A stretch of 64,000 nucleotides of DNA from Denitromonas halophila (GTDB lineage Bacteria; Pseudomonadota; Gammaproteobacteria; Burkholderiales; Rhodocyclaceae). The position numbers and the translations under genes were made by a program. Shown here one piece after another: positions 54,693 to 64,000 of the stretch (the stretch's first letter is position 1; each line of letters begins with the position of its first letter). The DNA lies in the NCBI RefSeq assembly GCF_007625155.1, contig NZ_VMNK01000004.1, forward strand, positions 56,581 through 120,580, written 5' to 3'. The notes beneath the pieces are model-generated. The model was not told the origin of the DNA. It worked only from the letters and a program-made list of their open reading frames with translations, and searched no databases.

Positions 54693-55334
54693 TTATTCGA
54701 CCAGGCCGAACTTCAGTCCGTAGTGGGTGAGTTCGGCATTGTTCCGCAAGCGCATCTTCTCCAGTAGGCGTGCCCGGTAAACGCTGATGGTTTTGACGCT
54801 GAGATTCAGTTCGTCGGCAATCTGGGTCAGTGTCTTGCCCGAGGCGATCATGCACAGGGTCTGGTATTCGCGATCAGAGAGTTTCTCGTGCAGCGGGCGG
54901 TCGGTGTCTTCGCCGATCGCGTCGGCCAGTTCCATGGCGAGTGAGGCGCTCACATATTTTTTGCCGCTGGCCACCTGCCGAATGGCCGTCACGAGTTGTT
55001 CGGGTGCGCTCTGCTTGGTCAGATAGCCCGCCGCGCCGGCCTTGAGGGCGCGAATGGCGTATTGCTCTTCCGGATACATGCTGAGAATCAGCACGGGCAG
55101 CTTGGGTTGCTCTTTGCGGATCAGCTTCAGTGCGTCGATGCCATTGCGGTCGGGCATGGAGACGTCCATCAGCACCACATCCCACTGACCGTCCCGGCTC
55201 AGTTGCAGGGCTTCGACGCCGTTGCAGGCTTCGCCGGCGACTTCCATGTCTTCGATGCCCGACAGGATCTGGCGCAGTCCCTGACGGACGATGGCGTGGT
55301 CATCGGCAATCATGACGCGGATGCGTTTGCTCAT
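54693..55334 (-). CDS. NarL/LuxR-family response regulator
   Basis: Cytoplasmic transcription regulator of 213 residues: REC domain (1-120) with phosphoacceptor Asp in VVLMDVSMPD and acidic pair IADDHA, then a LuxR-type HTH (about 145-207: LSDREYQTLCMIASGKTLTQ, followed by IADELNLSVKTISVY). It overlaps the stop of the histidine kinase gene by four bases, so the two are a cognate pair. The C-terminal pattern resembles GacA/UvrY-like regulators. Targets are unknown. Confidence 0.92.
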   Translation of the reverse strand: MSKRIRVMIADDHAIVRQGLRQILSGIEDMEVAGEACNGVEALQLSRDGQWDVVLMDVSMPDRNGIDALKLIRKEQPKLPVLILSMYPEEQYAIRALKAGAAGYLTKQSAPEQLVTAIRQVASGKKYVSASLAMELADAIGEDTDRPLHEKLSDREYQTLCMIASGKTLTQIADELNLSVKTISVYRARLLEKMRLRNNAELTHYGLKFGLVE

Positions 55335-56851
55335 GAAGAAAGTTCCTGGTCCGAAGACACGGTGGATATGTCCGAGAGGGGCAGGACGACTTGCAAACGC
55401 GTCCCCTTAGGCATTCTGCGCGAAAAATCGACACAACCTCCCAGGCTGGTGACCCGCTCACGAACGCCTCGCAGCCCGAAAGAATGTGGCTTGGCCAGAT
55501 CCGTGTCCGCGAGGCCAATGCCATCGTCGCCGACCTCAAGGCTGACGCCGTCTCCCGTGTGGACTAGGCGGATTTCAACATGCTCGGCCTTGGCATGCTT
55601 GCTGACGTTGGTCAGCGACTCCTGAAAAATCCGGAACAAGGCGATGGATTCCGCCTCAGGCAGCTCGATGTCATCGTCTGCGCACAACACATGACAACGG
55701 ATGCCGGTGCGCTTGGAAAAGTCTTCCGCGTGGCTCTCGATCGCCGCGGCAAGCCCGAAATCCTTGAGGATGCCGGGCCGCAGTTCGCGGGTCACCCGGC
55801 TGACGGTATCGATGGCTTCATCAATCAGTGCCTCGATGCTTGTTACTTGCGCCAGGCGTTGCTCTGCGGGCGCGTCCAGTCGTGAGGCCATGAGCGATGC
55901 CGAGAACTTGAGCGCGACCAGATGACCGCCCAGCACGTCATGCACGTCACGTGCGATTCGCTCGCGCTCCTCCTCTTTGGCGTGTTGCAAGTGGTTTGAC
56001 AAGGCCTTGAGGTGCGCCTGCGACGCCCTGAGCTCAGCTTCCGTCTGCTTGCTGTGGGTGATGTTCCACATCACACCTTCCCAGATCGCCTCGTGCATGG
56101 GGCCATGGCGCACCGAGCCACGCACGTTGATCCATTTGGTGTCCCCTGCGCCCGTCTGGATGCGGCCCTCCCAGTTGAGGCGTCCGCCCGTGTTTGCCGA
56201 TGAAGCGAGCGCGTCATCCAGGGCTTGGTGGTCGTCGGGGAGCAACATGCGGGAGAAGTGCGCCCCGTCTTCGCAAAGCTGTTGCGCCGACACCCCCAGC
56301 AGCATGTCCGTGGCGTCGCTCGCGTAGGCAAAGCTCAACTGGCCACTGGCGTGTCGGGTCATCTGGAAGATCACCCCCGGCGTACTCGCGGCCACTGCCT
56401 GAAATCGCGCATCGGCTTCGTGCTGCGCGGCGAGCGCCTGCCGGCTTTGGCGGCGGTTCTCCGCTTCGCGGACCTCACGCTCCACGGCCGGTATCAGGCG
56501 TTCGAGTTGATTTTTGGAGAGATAGTCGTGGGCGCCGGCGCGCATGGCGGTAATCGCGGTCTCTTCGCGAATTACCCCAGACACGATGATGAAGGGCACA
56601 TCCAGCTCAAGTTGCTTGATGATGCCCAAGGCCGCAATGGCGCTGAAGCCCGGCAGATCGTGATCGCTGATCACCACATCCCAGTTGCGTGACCGTAGCG
56701 CCGCCTCGGTTTGATCCGGCGTATCGACCCGCAGAACGTCAAGCGTGTATCCGCTGCTGCGGAAGCGATGGACCAGCAACAGCGCGTCGTCTTCGCTGTC
56801 TTCAATAAGGAGCACGCAAAGGCGTGGGCCTCGTGGTGACTCTGCTGGCAT
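55331..56851 (-). CDS. Soluble hybrid histidine kinase (REC-PAS-HisKA_3-HATPase)
   Basis: A 506-residue sensor kinase without membrane helices. N-terminal receiver domain (about 10-130: LLIEDSEDDALLL, Asp in VVISDHDLPG), a PAS domain (about 150-270), the HisKA_3 dimer helix with phospho-His in RIARDVHDVLGGHL, and a HATPase_c domain (N-box ESLTNVSKHAKAEHVEI; VGDDGIG). An N-terminal receiver means another kinase may control it. Its stop overlaps the response regulator start (ATGA). Confidence 0.92.
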   Translation of the reverse strand: MPAESPRGPRLCVLLIEDSEDDALLLVHRFRSSGYTLDVLRVDTPDQTEAALRSRNWDVVISDHDLPGFSAIAALGIIKQLELDVPFIIVSGVIREETAITAMRAGAHDYLSKNQLERLIPAVEREVREAENRRQSRQALAAQHEADARFQAVAASTPGVIFQMTRHASGQLSFAYASDATDMLLGVSAQQLCEDGAHFSRMLLPDDHQALDDALASSANTGGRLNWEGRIQTGAGDTKWINVRGSVRHGPMHEAIWEGVMWNITHSKQTEAELRASQAHLKALSNHLQHAKEEERERIARDVHDVLGGHLVALKFSASLMASRLDAPAEQRLAQVTSIEALIDEAIDTVSRVTRELRPGILKDFGLAAAIESHAEDFSKRTGIRCHVLCADDDIELPEAESIALFRIFQESLTNVSKHAKAEHVEIRLVHTGDGVSLEVGDDGIGLADTDLAKPHSFGLRGVRERVTSLGGCVDFSRRMPKGTRLQVVLPLSDISTVSSDQELSS

Positions 56852-56959
56852 CGTTGGATTCCGTGGGAGAGGGCGGCGTTCTTGAAATCAATGTCTCGAT
56901 TATGCCGCGCGACCGCCTGACGGCCAAATCTGACAATGCCCACGCGCGCCAGCTTGCGC

Positions 56960-56965
56960 TATAAT
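56960..56965 (+). promoter_or_regulatory. -10 element of tRNA-Thr
   Basis: A perfect TATAAT ends 10 bases before the tRNA 5' end. A matching -35 is not clear. Confidence 0.5.
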
Positions 56966-56975
56966 CCAGCCCCTT

Positions 56976-57051
56976 GCCGGTTTAGCTCAGTTGGTAGAGC
57001 AACCGCCTTGTAAGCGGTAGGTCGCGGGTTCGACTCCTGCAACCGGCACCA
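56976..57051 (+). tRNA. tRNA-Thr (anticodon TGT)
   Basis: Cloverleaf of 76 bases: acceptor stem GCCGGTT/AACCGGC, D-arm GCTCAGTTGGTAGAGC, anticodon stem ACCGC/GCGGT with loop CTTGTAA (anticodon TGT, reading ACA), T-arm with GTTCGACT, and encoded 3' ACCA. It is followed by tRNA-Met after 58 bases. Confidence 0.97.
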
Positions 57052-57067
57052 GTTATAAAAATTAGCC

Positions 57068-57096
57068 TTGACGACGCTAATTTATTAGTCTAAAGT
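57068..57096 (+). promoter_or_regulatory. Promoter of initiator tRNA-Met
   Basis: TTGACG (57068-57073) and TAAAGT (57091-57096) are 17 bases apart, placing the start about 7 bases before the mature tRNA. The inverted repeat AATTAGC / GCTAATT (57060-57066, 57076-57082) overlaps the -35 and spacer and might be a weak terminator for tRNA-Thr. Confidence 0.6.
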
Positions 57097-57109
57097 CTCG
57101 TTTCTCTGA

Positions 57110-57185
<76 letters not shown>

Positions 57186-57196
57186 AATTTGTACTG

Positions 57197-57236
57197 AAAA
57201 CCCAATCACTTCACGGTGGTTGGGTTTTTTGTTTTT
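57197..57236 (+). terminator. Terminator after tRNA-fMet
   Basis: AAAACCCAATCAC pairs with GTGGTTGGGTTTT (12 Watson-Crick pairs and one wobble) around a 6-base loop. A T-rich run follows. The next 265 bases (57237-57501) hold no gene or repeat that could be recognised. Confidence 0.9.
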
Positions 57237-57501
57237 GTTCTGCGGTCGGCACCTGGATGAGGTGTTTGGCGATAAGGCGTGTCGCTCGGGTGGAATTTAC
57301 GGCCCAGCGGTCCGGGGGCTGTCGAGCGTTGGTGCGGCTGCTGAGGACAGGCCTGAGTTAACTCGTCTTGATGACTTGCGCGTGCTGTCGTGTCCGCTGA
57401 TGTCCCATCCCGGCACGCGTGCAATCCCGTCGATCAACGTGCGCTCGGAGCGCGGCTGACGAGCTGACGGACGATTGCGTCGCGTGCCGGGTGAAATCGA
57501 C

Positions 57502-58824
57502 CTATGATCCATCCAGGCTGACACGGCGGAAGTCGCCGAGGATCTGCTGCAGGTAGACCAGAAAGCGCGCGGCCATGACGCCGTCGATGACGCGGTGATC
57601 CCAGCTCAGACACAGCGGAAGAATGAGGCGGGGGACGAAAGTCTGGCCGTTCCAGACCGGTTTCATCTGTGAGCGCGTGACGCCGAGGATCGCGACTTCA
57701 GGGGCGTTGATGATTGGCGTGAAGCCGGTGCCGCCGATCCCGCCGAGACTCGAAACGGTAAAGCAGCCCCCGCTCATGTCGGCAGGGCCGAGCTTGCCGT
57801 CGCGTGCTTTCTTGGCGAGGGCGCCGGCCTCGTCGGCGATGGCATAGAGGTTCTTCTTGTCAGCATCGCGGATCACCGGCACCACCAGCCCGTTGGGCGT
57901 GTCGGCGGCGAACGCGATGTGGTAGTACTGCTTGGTGATGAGCTTGTCGCCGTCGATGCTGGTGTTGAACTCGGGGAATTTCTTCAGCGCAGCCACACTG
58001 GCCTTGATGAGGAAAGCCAGCAGGGTGAGCTTGGCGGTCGCCGGGTTCTTGGCGTTTTCGGTGTTGATCTGCTGGCGGAAGGCTTCCAGATCGGTGATGT
58101 CGGCGTCGTCGAAGTTGGTGACATGGGGAATCACCACCGAGTTGCGCGACAGATTGGCGCCGGAAATCTTCTTGATGCGCGACAAGGGCGCGGTGTCGAT
58201 CGGACCAAATTTGGCGAAATCGACTTTCGGCCAGGGCAGCAGATCAAGCAGGGTGCCCGGCGCGGCTTGTGCCGCCTTGGCCGGTGTGGCGGCGCCTTGC
58301 ATGACTGCCTTGATATGCGCGATGACGTCTTCGCGAGTGATGCGACCGTTGCGTCCGCTGGCCTTGACACCGGCCAGATCGACGCCGTGTTCACGGGCGT
58401 ACTGGCGCACCGAGGGGCTGGCGTGAGTGCGCTTGCCCGAGGCTGGCGGCGCCGAGACGGCTTCCGGCGCGGCCGGCGGCGGGACCGCGGCGGCTGCGAC
58501 AGGCGTGGGGGCCGGTGCGGCGGGGGCGGGCGTGGCGGCTGGGGCCGGCTCGGCGGGCGCGGGCGCGGTGGCGCTGGCCGCATCGGCGGCTTCGATCCGC
58601 GCCAGGGCGCTGCCTTCGGACACGCGGTCGCCGACCTTGACCAGCAGCTCGCGCACTACGCCGGCCTGCGGGCTGGGCACGTCCATGGTGGCTTTGTCGG
58701 ATTCGAGCGTGACGATGGCGTCGTCGGCGGCGACGGTGTCGCCGACCTGCACCAGCAGCTCGATGACCGGCACATCGTTGTAGTCGCCGATGTCCGGCAC
58801 GTTCACATCTATCAGTCGGCTCAT
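57502..58824 (-). CDS. aceF: Pyruvate dehydrogenase complex E2, dihydrolipoamide acetyltransferase
   Basis: Core of the pyruvate dehydrogenase complex; transfers acetyl groups to CoA. It has 440 residues from the ATG at 58824. One lipoyl domain (Lys in TLESDKATMDV), an Ala/Pro-rich linker (about 85-130), a peripheral subunit-binding domain (ASPSVRQYAREHGVDLAGV) and the catalytic domain with SWDHRVIDG at the end. E. coli has three lipoyl domains; one is common in this group. It follows aceE by 64 bases. Confidence 0.95.
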   Translation of the reverse strand: MSRLIDVNVPDIGDYNDVPVIELLVQVGDTVAADDAIVTLESDKATMDVPSPQAGVVRELLVKVGDRVSEGSALARIEAADAASATAPAPAEPAPAATPAPAAPAPTPVAAAAVPPPAAPEAVSAPPASGKRTHASPSVRQYAREHGVDLAGVKASGRNGRITREDVIAHIKAVMQGAATPAKAAQAAPGTLLDLLPWPKVDFAKFGPIDTAPLSRIKKISGANLSRNSVVIPHVTNFDDADITDLEAFRQQINTENAKNPATAKLTLLAFLIKASVAALKKFPEFNTSIDGDKLITKQYYHIAFAADTPNGLVVPVIRDADKKNLYAIADEAGALAKKARDGKLGPADMSGGCFTVSSLGGIGGTGFTPIINAPEVAILGVTRSQMKPVWNGQTFVPRLILPLCLSWDHRVIDGVMAARFLVYLQQILGDFRRVSLDGS

Positions 58825-58888
58825 GTCTCTACCTCGAACAGGGTGGTGAGGGGGGCGCGGGGTGCCCCGCGCCGCCACCAATGTGGTC

Positions 58889-61579
<2,691 letters not shown>

Positions 61580-61882
61580 GGCCCTCGGGCTCCTTGTAAA
61601 GACCGCACGCGTGATGAGGCAAGACGCGGTGATGGGGGTTGCAGGTTGCGATTCAGTCTAATGTGCTGATCCGGCGAATCGATTGTCCTAGTTCACTGGG
61701 ATCGATTTTTTGGACGGAGGCGCCCACGGCCGTCACGCCTGGCCGTCGCACCGCCGGGCGCACAGCAAACTGTAGCGTCAGAGTGCGGTCGATTTGTTGC
61801 TAAATGGGCTGAAGAAGTGCTTGAATGAGCAATAAAATCACTCGGGGATAGCGAATTGCGCAACAAAAGAAACGCTGCAGCG
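61580..61882. promoter_or_regulatory. Divergent control region aceE / lrp-like gene
   Basis: About 300 bases without a gene. TTGTTGC (61795-61801) and GCAACAA (61859-61865) form a spaced inverted repeat, and TTGCGCAA (61856-61863) is palindromic; either could be part of a binding site for the adjacent Lrp-type regulator. Promoter hexamers were not assigned. Confidence 0.35.
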
Positions 61883-62344
61883 ATGGACCAGACGGACATC
61901 GCACTGCTCAACCGCTTGCAGGCCGATGCCCGAATCACCAACGTCGCCTTGGCCGAGAGCGCCCACCTGTCGCCCGCGCCCTGTCTGCGCCGGGTGCGCG
62001 ACCTGGAAACATCAGGGGTGATCCGGGGCTACGTGACCCTGCTCGACCCTGAAGCCGTCGGCCTGGATATCTCGATGTTCATTCAGGTGAGCCTCGAAAA
62101 GCAGGTCGGCAGTGCGCTGCGCGTGTTCGAGGAGACCATCGACAGCTACCCCGAAGTCATGGAGTGCTACCTCATGACCGGCGACTCGGACTACCTGCTG
62201 CGCGTGGTGGCGCCCGACCTGAAAGCCCTGCAGAGCTTCATCGTCGACCGTCTGGCGCGCATCCCGCACGTGTCGAACATCCGCTCGAGCATGACGCTCA
62301 AGCAGGTGAAGTACAAAACCGCGTTGCCGATCGAACTGGCCTGA
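61883..62344 (+). CDS. Lrp/AsnC-family transcriptional regulator
   Basis: A 153-residue DNA-binding regulator from the ATG at 61883 ([19 protein letters not shown]); a TTG at 61856 would add nine residues. N-terminal AsnC-type winged helix (1-60, [20 protein letters not shown]) and C-terminal RAM/ligand domain (about 65-150). Members of this shape often sense an amino acid. Being divergent from aceE, it may tune pyruvate dehydrogenase to amino-acid or redox state, which is an inference. Confidence 0.9.
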   Translation: MDQTDIALLNRLQADARITNVALAESAHLSPAPCLRRVRDLETSGVIRGYVTLLDPEAVGLDISMFIQVSLEKQVGSALRVFEETIDSYPEVMECYLMTGDSDYLLRVVAPDLKALQSFIVDRLARIPHVSNIRSSMTLKQVKYKTALPIELA

Positions 62345-62357
62345 ATGGACGCACGCG

Positions 62358-62449
62358 TAGCCCGGACAAGGCCCGCAGGGCCGCCTCCGGGATTTGTCGG
62401 TTGATCGACCACTGCCCCCGGATTCCGCTGCGCTGCATCCGGGCTTGTA
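62358..62449. repeat. REP/BIME-like inverted repeat pair
   Basis: GTAGCCCGGA...CCTCCGGG (62358-62391) faces CCCGGATTCCGCTGCGCTGC...TCCGGGCTTGTA (62417-62449). The units match those at 27414-27519 in sequence and arrangement. It follows the Lrp-like gene by 13 bases and precedes the IS110 element. Confidence 0.7.
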
Positions 62450-62561
62450 TGTTATCGGTGCTCCCTTGTTCTCAGCGTGCGGGGGAGCCGAGGTGGAGGG
62501 ACGATCCGGGCTATCTGCCGTGTTAGCGCACGGACAGACCTCTGTAGTGCTGTCCCCACTT

Positions 62562-62659
62562 CGTCTGCCCAACGTCGATGAAGAATGCAGCAGGCGTTTG
62601 GCCCGGCATGCCGGGCCAAACGCCTGCCGATAGTGAACAAGCCAACGTCCAGGCAGACG
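62562..62659 (+). ncRNA. Structured non-coding region upstream of IS110 transposase, possible bridge RNA
   Basis: CGTCTGCC (62562-62569) pairs with GGCAGACG (62652-62659). Between them is a perfect 38-base palindrome (62590-62627, core GGCCCGGCATGCCGGGCC). The single-stranded strips 62570-62589 and 62628-62651 would form a large internal loop. CCAACGTC occurs in both strips (62569-62576, 62642-62649). A further hairpin GGACAG/CTGTCC lies at 62532-62555. IS110 elements of the IS621 type encode a bridge RNA before the recombinase gene. The fold here fits that plan loosely. The palindrome could instead be an old target site or terminator. Confidence 0.4.
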
Positions 62660-62716
62660 CCCCCTCGGCTACTGAGCATTGTACGCGCTGTACTGATGTG
62701 CTCAGGAGGAGGCCTC

Positions 62717-63682
62717 ATGGAACGCTCCGCACAACTGAACTTCGGCGTTGACGTTGGCAAGCACGAGCTGGTCATCGCCTCGAGTGTCGATCAGCGCATC
62801 ACCAAGATCGCCAATCTGCCCGATGCGATTGGGCGCTGGCTCGGAACTTTGCCGGCCGACTGTCGCGTCGGCATGGAAGCGACGGGGATCTATCACCAGC
62901 AATTGGCCGATCTGGCCCACGCCGCTGGCCACCAGGTCTATGTCCTCAACCCGCGCGCCGTGGCCGTGTATCTGAAGTCGCTGCGCTCACGCGGCAAGAC
63001 CGACATTCTCGATGCCCGAGGCATTGCCCGATACGTACAGAACGAGGCGGATGAGCACCCGCTCTATACGCCGCCGAGTGCAACACAGCGCTCCGTCCAG
63101 ACCCTGTTGCATCGTCGTCATCAGGTGGTCAAACAACGTGCCGCACTGCGCATGAGTTGCCAGTCACTGGATGAGTCGGTACGCGCGCCATTCGCGCCGC
63201 TGCTGGTTGCCTTCGATCAGTGCCTGCGGGAAATCGACTCGCAGCTACGCCAACGGGTGCGCGCCGATGAGCAGTTGCTCGCACAGGCCGCCCGCCTGCG
63301 ATCAATCCCCGGCGTGGGGCCGCTGATCAGCACCGCTTTAGCGCTACGCTTGAGTCGTCATCCGTATCGCAACAGCGATGCGCTGGTCGCCGCCCTGGGC
63401 ATGGACCCAAGGCCGCACCAGTCGGGAGTGTCAGAAGCTCCGCGACACCTGTCCAAGCAGGGCAACGGTGAAGAGCGCCGACTGATCTACATGGCAGCTG
63501 TCAGTGCCTGTCGATGCGCACTGTGGCGCAAACGATTTGATCAACTGATTGCTCGCGGTTTGCCGAGCACTGCGGCTCACTGCATCATCGCCAGAAAGCT
63601 GCTGCGCATCGCCTTTGCCATCAATAAGAACTGTCAGCTTTATCGTGCTGAGGTGCTCGGCGACGATTGCCGCGCAACATAG
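62717..63682 (+). CDS. IS110-family transposase (DEDD recombinase)
   Basis: A 321-residue transposase from the ATG at 62717, with AGGAGG upstream. The N-terminal RuvC-like DEDD domain has Asp12 (VDVGK), Glu54 (GMEATGIY), Asp96 and Asp99 (KTDILDAR). The C-terminal Transposase_20 region has IPGVGPLISTALALRLSRH and the serine segment HQSGVSEAPRHLSKQGNGEE. Both look intact, so the element may be active. IS110 elements have no terminal inverted repeats; the ends were not fixed. It separates lpdA from the aceEF region. Confidence 0.92.
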   Translation: MERSAQLNFGVDVGKHELVIASSVDQRITKIANLPDAIGRWLGTLPADCRVGMEATGIYHQQLADLAHAAGHQVYVLNPRAVAVYLKSLRSRGKTDILDARGIARYVQNEADEHPLYTPPSATQRSVQTLLHRRHQVVKQRAALRMSCQSLDESVRAPFAPLLVAFDQCLREIDSQLRQRVRADEQLLAQAARLRSIPGVGPLISTALALRLSRHPYRNSDALVAALGMDPRPHQSGVSEAPRHLSKQGNGEERRLIYMAAVSACRCALWRKRFDQLIARGLPSTAAHCIIARKLLRIAFAINKNCQLYRAEVLGDDCRAT

Positions 63683-63717
63683 AATCTACGAAATCACCTG
63701 AACCCATGAACGAAAAG

Positions 63718-63739
63718 CGGCGACCCGCAGGCCGCCGTT
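63718..63739 (-). terminator. Terminator of lpdA
   Basis: AGCGGCG pairs with CGCCGTT across GACCCGCAGG-like loop sequence; on the minus strand TTTTCGTT follows. A second smaller stem GCCGCC/GGCGGC lies at 63751-63768. Both are downstream of the lpdA stop. Confidence 0.7.
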
Positions 63740-63780
63740 TCTCTTTGGTGCCGCCCCGGTAGAGGCGGCGCCGTTGTTGC

Positions 63781-64000
63781 TTACTTCTTCTTGCGTGCCG
63801 GCGGCACATCCGTACAACTGCCGTGGGCAATCTCCGCGGCCATGCCGATGCTCTCACCCAGGGTCGGGTGGGGGTGGATGGTCTTGCCGATATCGACGGC
63901 ATCTGCACCCATCTCGATGGCCAGGCAGACCTCGCCGATCATGTCGCCCGCGGATGGGCCGACGATGGTGCCACCGATCACCCGATGCGTCTCCGCATCA
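63781..64000 (-). CDS. lpdA: Dihydrolipoamide dehydrogenase, C-terminal part (cut by window edge)
   Basis: E3 subunit of the 2-oxoacid dehydrogenase complexes; reoxidises dihydrolipoamide with NAD+. The last 72 codons are visible and read into the edge. RVIGGTIVGPSAGDMIGE and the C-terminal HPHPTLGESIGMAAE (active-site His and Glu region of the dimer interface) are diagnostic. The tail ends in a basic ARKKK. The N-terminal FAD and redox-Cys parts lie beyond the window. Confidence 0.93.
   Translation of the reverse strand, partial: DAETHRVIGGTIVGPSAGDMIGEVCLAIEMGADAVDIGKTIHPHPTLGESIGMAAEIAHGSCTDVPPARKKK

Noticed and set aside
62585..62716. N-terminal extension of the IS110 transposase to an ATG at 62585
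   Set aside because: The extension is translated from the perfect palindrome and non-coding structure; the ATG at 62717 has AGGAGG and the family N-terminus.

Overview
High-GC bacterial chromosome fragment with densely packed, often overlapping genes. The gene content (rpsP-rimM-trmD-rplS operon, archaeal-type psd beside pssA, ilvBNC, the sigma factor/DUF3619/DUF3106/RDD cluster, flaG-fliDST, three short flagellins, SorAB sulfite dehydrogenase, nitric oxide reductase accessory genes) suggests a motile, denitrifying betaproteobacterium, most likely of the Rhodocyclales (Azoarcus/Thauera/Denitromonas-like). The taxonomic call is inference from gene content and protein similarity by eye.

Layout. 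0-13.3 kb is housekeeping: pepA (cut by the window edge), lptFG, the S16/RimM/TrmD/L19 operon, pyrF, a 243-bp inverted-repeat element (6.49-6.73 kb), an unrecognised 50-kDa protein, yihY, wrbA-DUF2069, leuA with a possible leucine-rich leader ORF, and pssA. 13.3-17.5 kb holds psd, ilvC and ilvN-ilvB. 17.6-19.4 kb is an ECF-like sigma factor operon whose first gene seems to start at CTG. 19.5-23.4 kb is an ABC importer of the phosphonate/phosphite/putative selenate class with a VOC protein. 23.4-27.4 kb holds sorAB, a YbaK-type deacylase, an esterase-like hydrolase and a GNAT protein.

27.6-32.7 kb is a six-gene nitric oxide reductase maturation cluster (norE, norF, norQ, a small membrane protein, a polyferredoxin, norD) behind a near-consensus FNR/DNR box. 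The catalytic genes norC and norB are absent from the window. A methyltransferase (DUF938), an MCP with a Cache-type sensor and a YcgR/PilZ flagellar brake follow.

36.0-42.6 kb is the late flagellar region (FlhB C-domain homologue, fliK, fliT, fliS, fliD, flaG, three tandem 264-aa flagellins). Directly upstream on the same strand is an eight-gene carbohydrate island (42.9-52.7 kb): HAD phosphatase, rfbF, rfbG, a 3,5-epimerase-like protein, a C-methyltransferase, an NAD-dependent reductase/epimerase, a CmcI-family methyltransferase and a 1249-aa multi-domain glycosyltransferase. Together they could make a CDP-linked C-methylated 6-deoxyhexose and transfer it; the position suggests flagellin glycosylation, with O-antigen as the alternative. 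This is the best candidate for a little-described system here.

52.8-56.9 kb is signalling (GGDEF cyclase, NarL-type regulator, REC-PAS histidine kinase). tRNA-Thr(TGT) and initiator tRNA-Met follow, then the pyruvate dehydrogenase genes aceF and aceE, a divergent Lrp/AsnC regulator, a REP-like repeat, an IS110-family element with a strongly structured upstream non-coding region that may encode a bridge RNA, and the 3' end of lpdA at the right edge.
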